A model generated the notes under the pieces. The model had not been told where the DNA came from. It saw only the letters and a list, made by a program, of their open reading frames with translations, and ran no database searches. Position numbers and translations under genes: made by a program. This document shows, piece by piece, positions 35,895 to 46,700 of a DNA stretch of 64,000 bases. The stretch covers positions 16,047,542 through 16,111,541 of the forward strand of contig NW_004624734.1 in NCBI RefSeq assembly GCF_000247695.1, given 5' to 3'. The stretch comes from Heterocephalus glaber (taxonomy: Eukaryota; Chordata; Mammalia; Rodentia; Bathyergidae). Numbering within the stretch: position 1 is the stretch's first letter; the number at the start of each line of letters is the position of its first letter.

Positions 35895-37290
35895 GGTTAC
35901 AGTTATTTCAAAGTTCATTGCAGGCAACAGTGTACTTTTGAATAAACAAATCACTATCTTGAATTCAATTTTTTTCATTTTTTACTTTGAGATGCAATCT
36001 AAAAATATTTGGCATAAATTTTAACTGTACATTTGCTAAGCTTTGGCAAATCCATGCATCTGTGTAAACCAAAATCCTCATCAAGATATGAAGAATTATC
36101 TTTATCCCAGAAATTTCTCCTCTCCCTCTTCCTAGCCAATACTTGGCCATTCCTGCCAGAAACAATGACGGTTCTGAAATATTTTTTCTGTTAGATGAGC
36201 TTTTCCTCCTTTAGAATTCTAGATAATGAATTATTACAATATATGCTCTTTCAGATGTGGTAGTTTTCTCCCAGTATCTTCTAGCATTTAAAACATACTG
36301 GAATTTTTGTCACACGTTAGGATTCTTGTTATTGGTCCATGGTTCATTGTTTTCCATGTTGTTTCATATTGGACAATTCCTACAGATCTATCTTCACTTT
36401 CACAGATTCTATGGCATGTCATTTCTATTCTGCCATTAAGCTATGCAATCAGTTTTTAAACTCCTCATAATATATGCTTTTAGTTCTAAAAAATTTTTGC
36501 TGCTCTCTTATTGTTTCTACTTATAAATTCAGAGTAGAGTAAAAATAGATGTCTTAAAATTCTTGGGGTCATTTATATGTTTTGTGTTTGACTTTTTTGC
36601 CCTTCTGGAATGGATCACATGTTCCTAATTCTTCTTGGATTGTGTCTTGGACACTAAGAATGTTATTTGGCGGAGGCTTGAAATCTGTCATCATTCTTCA
36701 TTTTCCATGCTATTATTTTAGAAGGAAAATAGCCGGTCGAACTCACTCACACAGATTCTTGAACAGCAGGGTAAACATTCGTCTCGCTCTTTTTACCTTT
36801 GGCTGAGCTGCCTGCAGTCAGCTGAACCAGGGCATATTTCAGGGGTCGGGCAGAGATGAGGTAGCAGTTTTTACAGATTTTTCAAGGCCTCTGCCTCTCT
36901 CCTGTCCACAGTTCCACCCTCACCTTTCAATGTCTGTGCTTGCCCCAAATTCTATCCTCTCATTCTTCAGGCCAAAAAGACTGAAGATTTTCTAACAAAC
37001 TTTGTTCCCCTGGAATTAAACTGTGGTCTGCCTTCATGTAAAAATCTATAAAGAAGGCACATGCTGCATTGGTTCTTTCAAAACTGACCTCTTCTCAAAT
37101 CTCCAAAAACTGTTTACTTTCCGGTGTCTCTGTGTTACTGTTGAGAGTTTATAGTTCTTACCTTTGGAAGGGTCAGTCCTGCTAAATTTGACAAAAGTTT
37201 ATTTTTTATATTCATCTCACTATGGGCTTCTTTTTTTATTATATTTTTTCACTTCACAAGCTTTCTAAAACTTCCTTCTTTGCTCAATAC
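35895..37290 (-). mobile_element. Degraded old L1 (L1M type), minus strand
   Basis: Several blocks match antisense L1M as I remember it: 'ttggcaaatccatgcatctg' with 'aaaatcctcatcaagatatg', then 'gttattggtccatggttcat' and 'gccattaagctatgcaatca'. 'ttttagttctaaaaaatttt' and 'ggacactaagaatgttattt' follow. Frames are fully broken. Boundaries are uncertain and more than one fragment may be present. Confidence 0.55.
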
Positions 37291-37299
37291 AGTTAAAGA

Positions 37300-37873
37300 C
37301 ACTCATTATTTCTTCAAATGCTTTTATGTTATTTCCTGAAACTCTATTGATATCAGCACTTCTATATTCACATTTTCTCTATTTCTCCCTGTGTGTGTAT
37401 CATGACCCTCTTTCTTCATGATGACTTATAGATTTCCAAAATAACCTTCCATATCACCAGTGTGGTATGAGTATATCCATATTATAATTTTCCAACTTAC
37501 TGGATTTTTGTTAAAAGTAGTATGTTCTGATATCAAGTACTTCCATCTGATCCGTTATTTTAATTGTATATCATCCTAATGCAATTAATATTCTTTCTTA
37601 CTTTTCAGGATGTTTATCATATCCAGAATGAATTATTGATCTACATGAACCATTAATAGTTTTTGTTTAATAATATCATTATCCATTCCTCCTTTTTTCT
37701 TGAATAAAAAGATGTGTAGCCACCAATTATTTTTGCATGTTGGAAAAAAAATTCTCTTAGAGAATCAAGGGTCTGACAAAGAGTTTAAGAAATCTCTGGT
37801 TTCGAAACACCCATGATATTTTGGTGGTGTCAGATAGAGTGATCAAAAATGTTGCCTGCCTATGTCTATGTGA
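37300..37873. other. Unassigned DNA, possibly more of the L1M relic
   Basis: T-rich plus strand with 'atgcttttatgttatttcct' and similar text that could continue the minus-strand L1M, but too decayed to claim. Confidence 0.3.
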
Positions 37874-38228
37874 CAGAGTCATCCCTGCTGCCCTCTGGAC
37901 ACTGGATCCAGGACCCTCTATCAGACACCAGAATCCATGTTTGCTCAAATGTCTTACATAAGATGTCATAGTATTTGCATATAACCTGCATATGCCATAT
38001 ACTTTGAATAAATACCTTAAATCATATATTTTAAATAAATTAACTCCACCTATAATATCTAATGCAACATAAATACTATTAAAGGATTTATATACTGTGT
38101 TATTTATGGTATAATGATGAGAAGAAAGTCTGTACCTGTTTAGAATAGACATAATTTTTCTGCTTATCTACAATTCATTATTGGATGCATCCTGGGATGC
38201 AAAGCCCATGTATATGGAGGACTGATTG
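37874..38228 (+). mobile_element. MER2-like Tigger-family non-autonomous DNA transposon
   Basis: About 355 bases with MER2 landmarks in order: 'actggatccaggaccctcta', 'agtatttgcatataacctgc', 'tatatactgtgttatttatg', 'aagaaagtctgtacctgttt' and a terminus GGAGGACTGATTG followed by TA. The start CAGAGTCATCCCTG is a decayed copy of the terminal inverted repeat. No transposase is encoded, as expected for MER2. Confidence 0.85.
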
Positions 38229-38429
38229 TACTAGTTGAAAAATGATTTTCTATCATCCCTAGGATGTGTGCTTTCCTATTATATTGGACAGATTAGAGGG
38301 GAAAGCCTCAGGTTCTGGCTTGTGTGGATGCTGGTAGATTTAAAGGAGGCCACAGTTTTCAGAGCAGAAAGCGGACATTACACAACTGCCTTTTACTCAT
38401 TTTGTTGTACTGTATTCTAACCAAATGAC

Positions 38430-39340
38430 CGTACAGTTCTACAAAGCTCTCCCTACCCCTTCCTCTCTTATTGCTCCCCTCTGCCTGCTTGCCAGCTGTC
38501 TGTGCTCTCCTGTGGAAAAACAATGAAGCCTAAGGAGATTGGAGCAGCTCTGCTGTTTCCCTGCCCTGATGTGGCAAAGAGCAGAAATGATGTTTCTAGG
38601 GCCATGTAGAAGAAAGAACAAAACATGACCCATTGTGGTGTCCTTCAGCCATCACTTAACTTGTGATAGAAGGCATCTGTAGTCCCGGCTTGTTCCTCCC
38701 TTAAAATACTAGGTCAAGACTGTCTTTCATTAGAGAAGATAGTCATAAGCACCCTCTTGCCCCTTGCATGGTAGCATATGATTGGCCTTGGCCTGAAAGG
38801 TTTTCTAATCAGAACATAAGGAGCCTTCACAGACTGCTGTGCATATCGCTGCTTTGGCAGGCTCCTCATCTGCCTGGGGTTGATGTGCAGCCCTTCCTTT
38901 GTTCTCAAATTTGTGCATAACAAGATACCCGGCCATTCCCATTGCTCTGTTTATAGCAAGAAGGGGACGTGGTCCTCCACACACAGACAAGAGGGATGTG
39001 AGCCAGTCATCTGTCTGTGATAACTGTGAGTGAAGACCTGCTGGCCTTCGGGAACTGTGAGTCACACATGAGGAAGAAGCTGCTCTGTCTTCTCCATGTG
39101 AACAAAGCATTGTATCGTCCAGAGCCTGTGTGAGCTGAGTCTCTCTTAGTGATACCAATATCTGCAAAATAATCACTGAGTTTACATCTTAGACAGAGTC
39201 CTATAGGTGGGGGAAAGGTGTCACTTGCTCCACACTTCCCATAGCCCATTCTTCTCTCAGAGATTTGTAAATTTATGTAGTTGTATTCCACATCTGAGGT
39301 ATCCCCAGAACGGGGCCAGAGAGCATCACACTGGCCTGTG
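38430..39340. other. GC-richer unassigned block
   Basis: This 0.9 kb is visibly richer in G and C than its surroundings and carries overlapping minus-strand frames of 123 and 94 codons at 38805-39291. A minus-strand TATAAA lies near 38955. I do not recognise a protein domain, and the two frames overlap each other with no shared logic. It could be an unrecognised LTR, an exapted element or a regulatory region. Confidence 0.35.
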
Positions 39341-39606
39341 ATTCATTTCTATTTTGTTAGGAATTAGCCATCATAACAAATAGCCTGTTATTTCTTTTTA
39401 CTATTATAATAACTGTGAAATTTTTTAGCTTTTTGGCAGTAATTAAGAAAATTTATCACATCTATAGCATATTTTCTGTATTCCTCTTACTAGTAGAAAA
39501 ATATCCAATTAGATAATATACTACAACTAATTTAACCATTTCCATAGTTTTGTAACTGCTTGTTTTTTTTTTCTTTCTATAAATGATGCTTTAATGTGTA
39601 TTTTAT

Positions 39607-40080
39607 CTGCATGTACTAGTTTTGCTGTGTGAGCTGTAACAAATTACCACAGCCTCACTTATTTAAAACCAAAATTTATTCTTTCATAGTTCCAGGGACC
39701 GAAAGTCTAAAATGTACATCACTGGGAAAGAATGGAAGGGCTGACAGGGGAGCAATACCCAATGGCTCTGAGAAAGGATTTGTATATTATCCCTTCCAAT
39801 ATCTGTTGAGTGCTTATTGCCATATCACTGCAGTCCTCCAAACAAACATCTTCATATCTCTCTGCTCAACTTTTATACCACCTTCCCCATGTCTGTGTGA
39901 GTTTGTATATCTCCTATGCCCTCACATTTTTTATAGAGACACTTAAGTAGCAATAGGGCCCAAAGGAATGTTTCAGGTTAATATCCTAACCTTGAGATTT
40001 CTAATTAATAACATTTACAAAGTCTTTACCACATAAAATAACATACACAAATTCCAGAGTTCAAGAGGAGTCATTATTGA
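39607..40080 (-). mobile_element. MLT1-type LTR, minus strand
   Basis: 'gctgtaacaaattaccacag', 'aaaccaaaatttattctttc', 'catagttccagggaccgaaa', 'gtctgtgtgagtttgtatat', 'aagtagcaatagggcccaaa' and 'aattccagagttcaagagga' follow reversed MLT1 order. Confidence 0.85.
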
Positions 40081-40317
40081 GCCTACTACGCCGAACCGAT
40101 AATTTCATGTATAGTTTCTTCCTAGAGTTAGCAAAACCAGATCAATGGGCTAAAACTTTAAGGCTCCAGTATGGATTTTCATTAATTTTTACAAATGCTA
40201 TAATTCATATTTGTATCTGACATAACCACATGTGCATCCATCTTTTACAATGATGAGTTACCTGCAGTTTGAATTAGTATTTTAGGGAGAAATTCAGATA
40301 TGTATTTGACTATCAGT

Positions 40318-40451
40318 AGAAAAAATAGATTTTTGGGCCGGGGATTTAGCTCTGTGGTTTCACCACCTGCTGCACAAGTGGACAGACCCGAGTTTGATCC
40401 CCCGCACCAAAAAAACAAACAAACAAACAAAAAAACAGAAAAAATAGATTT
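40318..40451 (+). repeat. ID SINE with exact 15-base TSD, plus strand
   Basis: The body from 40334 reads TTGGGCCGGGGATTTAGCTC, 'tgtggtttcaccacctgct', 'acccgagtttgatccccc', then a tail of A with AAAC repeats. AGAAAAAATAGATTT at 40318-40332 is repeated at 40437-40451. The anticodon-arm region has changed ('gcacaagtggacagaccc'). Confidence 0.93.
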
Positions 40452-40598
40452 CTGTTTGGTGGTCTGTTTTCAGAAGCATTTTAAGTACTTGTTGTCAATT
40501 TTTGTTCTGAGTATATTGTATACTTTTAAAAGAATTGATAATTATTGGCAGAATATTCCAATTTTTGTATAGATCAATCCATTCTGTTCCCCTTTCTT

Positions 40599-40682
40599 TT
40601 TCTTTTTTTGTACTGGGGGTCGAACTCAGGACCTTGTACTTACAAGGCAGGTGGAGGAACCACTGAGCTAAGTCCCTGGCCC
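40599..40682 (-). repeat. ID SINE, minus strand
   Basis: A T-rich tail, then GTACTGGGGGTCGAACTC, 'aggaccttgtacttacaagg' and CCACTGAGCTAAGTCCCTGG. Opposite orientation to the ID 150 bases to its left. Confidence 0.9.
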
Positions 40683-40689
40683 CTCTCCT

Positions 40690-41099
40690 TTCTTGATTTC
40701 TATTACTTCCAATCTTAGAAATGCTTTTTTTCTGAAGGGATCAGGGGCATTGAATGTCTGTGCTGTTGCTTTTCGGTTTTCATGTAATTATACTTTAAAC
40801 AGACAATGAAAATATATCCAACATAAAAAAGCCAAATTTCAACTTCATTCATAAATTCAGTGAGTATAAATATAAGGGAAAAGATTGACTAAATTTCTGT
40901 TACAACAAAATGATATTTCCACTCTAATTTTTCTGACTTTATGAATAAAGTGATAATCATGTTCATATGTTAAGGAAATAGTATGTAGCAGTCAGTTGGA
41001 AATTACTATGATTTTAAATCATACTCTGTTCTTGCAATTATTAATCTCAAACCCATCTCTAAACATATTTATTCATTTCATACTATCTGTACATTTTGG
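40690..41099. other. Unassigned DNA
   Basis: No feature is recognised. Confidence 0.4.
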
Positions 41100-41254
41100 G
41101 TTGATTTCTATCATACCAAAATGCATGTGTTGAAGCTGTCATATTTAGTGTGACTGTATTAGGAGGGAGAGGCTATAAATTGGCAATTAAGGTTGAATCA
41201 CAAGTGTTCGTCCGTCCTTAATCTGAAAGAAATGGTGTCCTTGCAGGAAGAGGA
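41100..41254 (+). mobile_element. MLT1-type LTR, 5' half, plus strand
   Basis: 'accaaaatgcatgtgttgaa', 'tagtgtgactgtattaggag', 'ggcaattaaggttgaatcac' and 'atggtgtccttgcaggaaga' are MLT1 landmarks. The 3' half is absent. Confidence 0.75.
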
Positions 41255-43300
41255 GTGACTCCCATAATTATTGATTTCTCTATTTGTGCACAGATAAGAG
41301 AAAGGTCGTGTGAAACTTCCAGTCTACAGATAGAGCAAAAATTAGTTTCTGTTGTTTATGCCATCTACTCTGTGGCACCGTGTTATGGGCAGGCTGAACA
41401 TACCAACACTTTTTATACAGATGACAGATGTGTAGCCATGTGTCACGTAAAAATATGTCCATCAAAGTCAGAATGAATATACAACATTGGTCCCATAAGA
41501 TCATATCGCCTAGTGATATCTTCTTAATTTGTGTTGGTGCACTCTGATGTTCTCGTCATGATGAAACTGCCTAGTAACACACTTCTTGGTAAGTGTTTCA
41601 ATCATTAAGTGACACGACTGCATTTTCATTATGTCTTCTGACTTGGAGGATTTCACAATTCACTTGGATGTGTGGAATGCAAGCAGGTTTAACACTTAAT
41701 AAAACATAAAACATGGTATATTTTCTGCTACATATTTATTGACATAGAAAATTCACACATTTTACCTTCTTAGTCAAAGTGTATGTTTGTCTACCTCTTT
41801 GCCTTTCCTAATCAGCTATTTCTAAGAGCTTGGTTGTCCACTGCATTTATGCCTTTGACTTGACTTGTCTTAAATACAAAGGACACTTTTGAATTTGAAA
41901 AAAGAAATAGGAAGCTGGTTTATTTCAGTAAGTTACAAAATACATTCCCAGGACATTTGAACATAATATCTTAGTAGAAAAAATATCTAAAGCTATAACA
42001 TTTTGCTTACCTTAGGCATTTCCCTAATGCTCCTCATTCTGCATTGAAACAATTTTTACTCAAAAACCAGTCCTTTAAACCTTTCTCTCTCACTTCTTTA
42101 ATAATGTCTATTTTCTTATTTCCCACTGTGGCATTATTGGATTCAAAATAGCAGTTCTCTGTAGTATCATTTACCTATAAGCCACACCAGAAGATTCAAA
42201 GAGTTTCAAATTATGAAATCTGATTTGGTAGCTTTATGCTAAATGACAATCAGATGGAAAAAAAAACATTGAAATAAAAATGTACTGAGAAAATGCACCA
42301 GTAGGTGTCATTTTCCATACAAGCAGAAATTTCACTGCCAGTGCAAGACATCGTAAATTGTGATGACATCAATCTTAGGCACTAAGATCACAAGAGAATT
42401 GTTTAAAATCCTATGTTGTAGAGGAAAATATTAAGATTTAGAGAGAAATGCTACAATAGAAAGAGCACAAGTTATGAATCACAAGTTATAAACTGAGTTT
42501 ATGGGCCAGTTAAAACAATTATAATGAACAGATATTAGACAAGGCCCTTAGCACTCTGCAGCTTGGTTTCTGCTAACTACTGAAAAGACTTTTTATAAAA
42601 TGTTGGTAGTGTGGGAAAAAAAAACAACTCTAAGTATTTCTATCAAAAAAGGATCTAATGCAGAGAATGGAAGGCTGTGAAACTGTTGGTGAAAGGATAG
42701 ATTATATAGATGGGAGAAACTGCTACTAATGTTCCAGAAATCCTCAAGGGCAGAAATCACTGTCAACTCCAAACAATAACACATATACCCACCTTTGGTT
42801 AAAAAAATCAATATGGTAACATACCCTAAACAGAAAAAAAACCCAGTTAAAAACTCTCTGATATATTTTCCAAATGAGTCGTGATTCAAAATACGAATTA
42901 CTATATTTATCAGTTAGCTAAAGTATGCTGATGAGCATGACATAATTTTTGTCTTTGTAATATAATAGCAGAGTTTTTTCTCTCTTCATACACATGCTCT
43001 TACTTGACATAACACTTAGGCACTAATTGGGTTATTAAAGACTCATCTGGAAGGTCATGACAAGTAGCATTTGCAGAAGTTAGTACTAAACTCAGTCATC
43101 CGTAGCGTTCTGTTAATGAAATGAGGTTTTGTGCTAGAAAAATCTGAATACATGTTGGGACTCCCAAACTGTTCCTTTTTTAATGTAATAAAAAGATTAA
43201 CAACACTAGGTAAATTATTTGGGAACCTCCAATTTTACATCTATATTATTTAAAAGTATTAAGGGGAAGTAAAGTATTTTTGAGTAAAATATCAGTGTTA
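41255..43300. other. Unassigned DNA
   Basis: No exon or secure repeat is seen in 2 kb. Frames of 73-98 codons have no recognisable domain. The stretch 41370-41600 is less AT-rich. Confidence 0.4.
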
Positions 43301-43649
43301 TCTTTTCAGCATTAGCTTCCCATCACTGTGACAAAATACCAGATACACTGAATTTATAAGGAGGGAATATTTATTGTAGCTAACAGTTTCTGAGGTTTCA
43401 GTTCATGACTGGTTGTCACATTGTATTTGGGGCTGTGGCAAGGCAGAATGTCGTAGCAGGCCCTGTATGGATGAACAAAGCTATTCACCTCATAGAAGAC
43501 AAGAAGTTAATATACCTTTCCAGGACACACCTAAGTGACTTAATTTCCTTATACTGGGCCCCAATTCCTAAAAGTTCCAATAGTATCACAGGCTGGCCAC
43601 CAAATTTTAAGCATATGGACCTTTACGGAATATTTAAGATCTAAACTAC
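43301..43649 (-). mobile_element. MaLR-type LTR, minus strand
   Basis: 'catcactgtgacaaaatacc', 'ggagggaatatttattgtag', 'acagtttctgaggtttcagt', 'catgactggttgtcacattg' and the end 'atatttaagatctaaactac'. That end is the intact form of the LTR terminus that the Charlie-like element interrupts at 15968. Confidence 0.8.
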
Positions 43650-43749
43650 AGGAGTTCCTGTCTTAGCAAATATTAATTCTCTAATAACTTCATCTTAATA
43701 TGAAAGAAAAATTATTTCATATAGACCATAATTAATTCTGACAGTATTA

Positions 43750-43862
43750 AAAATAAAATATATCGGGGCCAGGGATTTAGCTCAGTTGTGCCACTGCCTG
43801 ACTTGCAAGCACAAGGTCTTGAGTTTGATCCCCTGTACCAAAAAATAAAATAAAATAAAATA
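43750..43862 (+). repeat. ID SINE, plus strand
   Basis: GGGGCCAGGGATTTAGCTCA, 'gttgtgccactgcctgactt', 'gcaagcacaaggtcttgagt', TTGATCCCCTGTACC, then A-rich tail. AAAATAAAATAT occurs on both sides and is probably the target duplication, though the low-complexity tail makes exact limits uncertain. Confidence 0.9.
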
Positions 43863-44157
43863 TGTCAAAACTAACATGACTGCAACTATTTTAAAATGGT
43901 GTAATTTCCTTTTCTTTTTTTAAACGGACTCAAAAAAGAAAAGAAAAAACCTCAAAAAGCTAAAATTAGAAAAATGAATAGCTGATCCCAGCATGGAATG
44001 CATGAACCTCCTCTCAAAATTGGAGAAAACTCAGGACCTAAGAAACAAGGAAAAGCAATAATTAACAAGTTAATTTCATTCTTAAACTTTATAACTACAC
44101 AACAGAGTAAACTTGTAAAATACAAAAAGATATATTAGTGAGTGTACTTTGAGTAAA
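43863..44157. other. Unassigned DNA
   Basis: No feature is recognised. Confidence 0.4.
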
Positions 44158-44187
44158 TTATCTATCTATCTATCTATCTATTTATCT
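44158..44187. repeat. (TATC)n microsatellite
   Basis: About six TATC units, with one TTTATC variant at the right end. Confidence 0.9.
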
Positions 44188-45350
44188 GGCCAAATTGGAA
44201 AAAAAAATGACTAAGAAGGCATAATTCAGAAGTGAAATTATTTTGTTCTTTAAAATTGAAAGTTTAGATTTAACTTATAAAATCTATCATTCTTTACAAT
44301 GGTAGGCAAGAGAAGTAGTAGGAGAGAATGCTGACTCCAAATCTATATACTGAACTTAGATGTTAAGACACAGAAATACAATTTACCAGTTATGATTAGC
44401 TCTACTTTTAGGATAACCTTAAAAATGAAATAGATGTAGACATGTTTTCCCCAATAGGATTGTTTTGTCAATAAGTGGTTCAAAGATGGACCATTTAAAA
44501 TCACACAAAATGAGAGATAAGATTATATACACATATGAATAACTTCTCAATGACACATACATTTACCAACAAAATGTCAATGCAGATAAATTATTCTCTA
44601 CTTACTCATATCTGATTTTGCATAGTAAGAATTTAGGAAGCAAAATATTTTCCCAAGAGAATTCTATGCATTATGAATTTTGTGGTAGAGATGAAGTTTC
44701 TTTTCCTAAAGTGTCAGTTAAAAGATAAAATTGTTTTTTAAAGATAAAATTATTTAAAGACCTTGGAGTGAACAGAAAACTGTTTCATAGTCAAATGATT
44801 TCAGGAAAGGGTAAATTAAACAGAATTAAACATGTTTTTGCCCAACCCTTGATCAGCTTTTAATATCAATGGCAACTGATTTCAGGAAATGATAGGGCAG
44901 GCAGTACTTTTCAACCCAACTGTTCCAAAGAGTGTATAACATTTGGTGAAAATAAACATATTTCACATGAAATTTAACATCTATTTAATAAACATCTTTC
45001 AAAGGTTTAGAGCATAATGGAACTACTTAATGAAAATCAAATTTGAGTATATTTTAATTTCTCACAGTCCCTAGGAGACCCTGAAGATATATATTAGAGA
45101 TGACTAAAAAGAAATCAAAATAACTAGTATCTCTCATGAAATAAGTGGAGAAATGCAGCTTCATATGCTTTAATGCTATGGAATAAGAGGTTCAGAGATA
45201 AATCCAAAGAAGATCTCTGAAAGATTTTTGCTTTGAATTGGGAGCCACCTAAAGAAAGGACCCTTCCCAAGGTAATCCCAGTGCTCTGGAGAGCTCTAAA
45301 CTGACCACACTCATTGATTATTTTTTTACCCTTGTGGTGCAAATCTTTTC
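44188..45350. other. AT-rich unassigned DNA
   Basis: No feature is recognised. Confidence 0.4.
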
Positions 45351-45354
45351 AACC

Positions 45355-45665
45355 CTTTACTCTTAACCCTTCTAGACGCCACTCAAATCCTTATTTATCT
45401 ATGAAGTCTGCTCATGAAACTTTTAATCACCATGCCAAGCTCATCATTTATTTCATTTAAATTAGTTGCCTGTCGTTTTTCTCTCTTAGTGAATCAATCA
45501 TTTTTACTCCAAATAATGGGCTGTGATTTATAAATACCTATTGCTTTATATATTTATTTGCATAATTTTCTCCTTCCACTGGGAACTAAGTTCTCGGAGA
45601 CAAGAACAAGAATGTAAGCAATGTTCATCATTTACCCAAGCACTCTACCAGGCACAATGAAGGGA
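45355..45665 (+). mobile_element. L2 LINE 3' fragment, plus strand
   Basis: 'tatatatttatttgcataat', 'ccttccactgggaactaagt', 'aagaatgtaagcaatgttca' and 'aagcactctaccaggcacaa' match the L2 end 'cccactagaatgtaagctcc...cctagcacagtgcctggcac' in decayed form. Confidence 0.55.
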
Positions 45666-45669
45666 CCCA

Positions 45670-46579
45670 TTACATTTTTGGGGAAGAGATACAATGTAGC
45701 TATGCTTCAATGGAACAGTGAGCATGGATTCAGTGAATTCAGTGACAAGTTTCTCAAACCTGTCTCTGTCATTTATCTGTTCTAGCTCCTCTTTCAAGTT
45801 CCAATCACATCTCTCTTTACAAGAGTTATGTCATTGCCAACTGCATAGGAATCTGATATGAACTACATGAAATAGTGTGAAACTTCTCATTAGATTTTAA
45901 TCAGTCAACACATATTTAACTAGCAACTACTCATTTTCATTTTCTTCATTTAATTATCTCTCAGTGTGCATTGCCCTAATATAACTTTGTGCCTGTTTAA
46001 ACAAACAAACAACTATGAAAAGACCTTGTTGAAGCAATCCATATGTTTTGAAAATCTGGAGCATGTTTTTATATTACTTGAATTTAATGTTTTCATTGGT
46101 AACTAGGCTCCCAGTGTTGTCAGATCTATTTTACTAAATATTTTCAGTTACTATCCATCAATAAATATAGCACTACACTCAGTCTATTGAAAAGCTCACC
46201 CCACTCCTTGAAGCATTCCAGTTGAGTCTTAATCATCTCTCCAGCCTCCTCTTCCGTTGCTGTGACAAAGTTTACTTAGGTGTGGGAAAAAAAGGAATTT
46301 AATTTTGTTTTAATTACAACAAATACTGTTGGAGTCTAGGGATTGAAGAAACAAAGGCACCCACAATTACTTTTCAATCCTTCTTGAATACTTTAATTTT
46401 AAAAGATGACACAGAATTTTATTTGATGGAACTGAGTGTTTTACTCGTGGCAGAGAAATAACTTCAGGCCTTTTGAAGAAGAAATTTGAAGGCTCATCAG
46501 CTTTGCCTTTGCCTTTGCACCGAGTCACATCTGTCCTGAATCAGTAACTCACTTAAGTCTTTGTTTTTTTCAACTATTG
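45670..46579. other. Unassigned DNA with a possible LTR scrap
   Basis: Bases 46235-46340 start 'tcttccgttgctgtgacaaa' and then 'ggaaaaaaaggaatttaatt', which resembles a reversed MaLR LTR 3' end. The similarity is lost after about 100 bases. Confidence 0.3.
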
Positions 46580-46700
46580 TTCCTTTCACTAAGCATTTAC
46601 TGAGAAAGCGTTGCGTGACAAAAGATGGGGCTAAAGCAGTGACAGAAATACAATCCCTAAGTGCAAATAGGAAGAGTTAAGGAAACAACTGTGAACACAC
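46580..46700 (-). mobile_element. L2 LINE 3' fragment, minus strand
   Basis: 'cactaagcatttactgagaa', 'gcgttgcgtgacaaaagatg' and 'agcagtgacagaaatacaat' parallel the reversed L2 end. Confidence 0.5.

Noticed and set aside
36257..36806. Plus-strand frames of 60-74 codons within 36.2-36.8 kb
   Set aside because: They are antisense to degraded L1M sequence and have no independent support.
38805..39291. Overlapping 123- and 94-codon minus-strand frames
   Set aside because: They are in different frames over shared DNA and have no recognised domain. I keep the region as a composition anomaly, not as genes.
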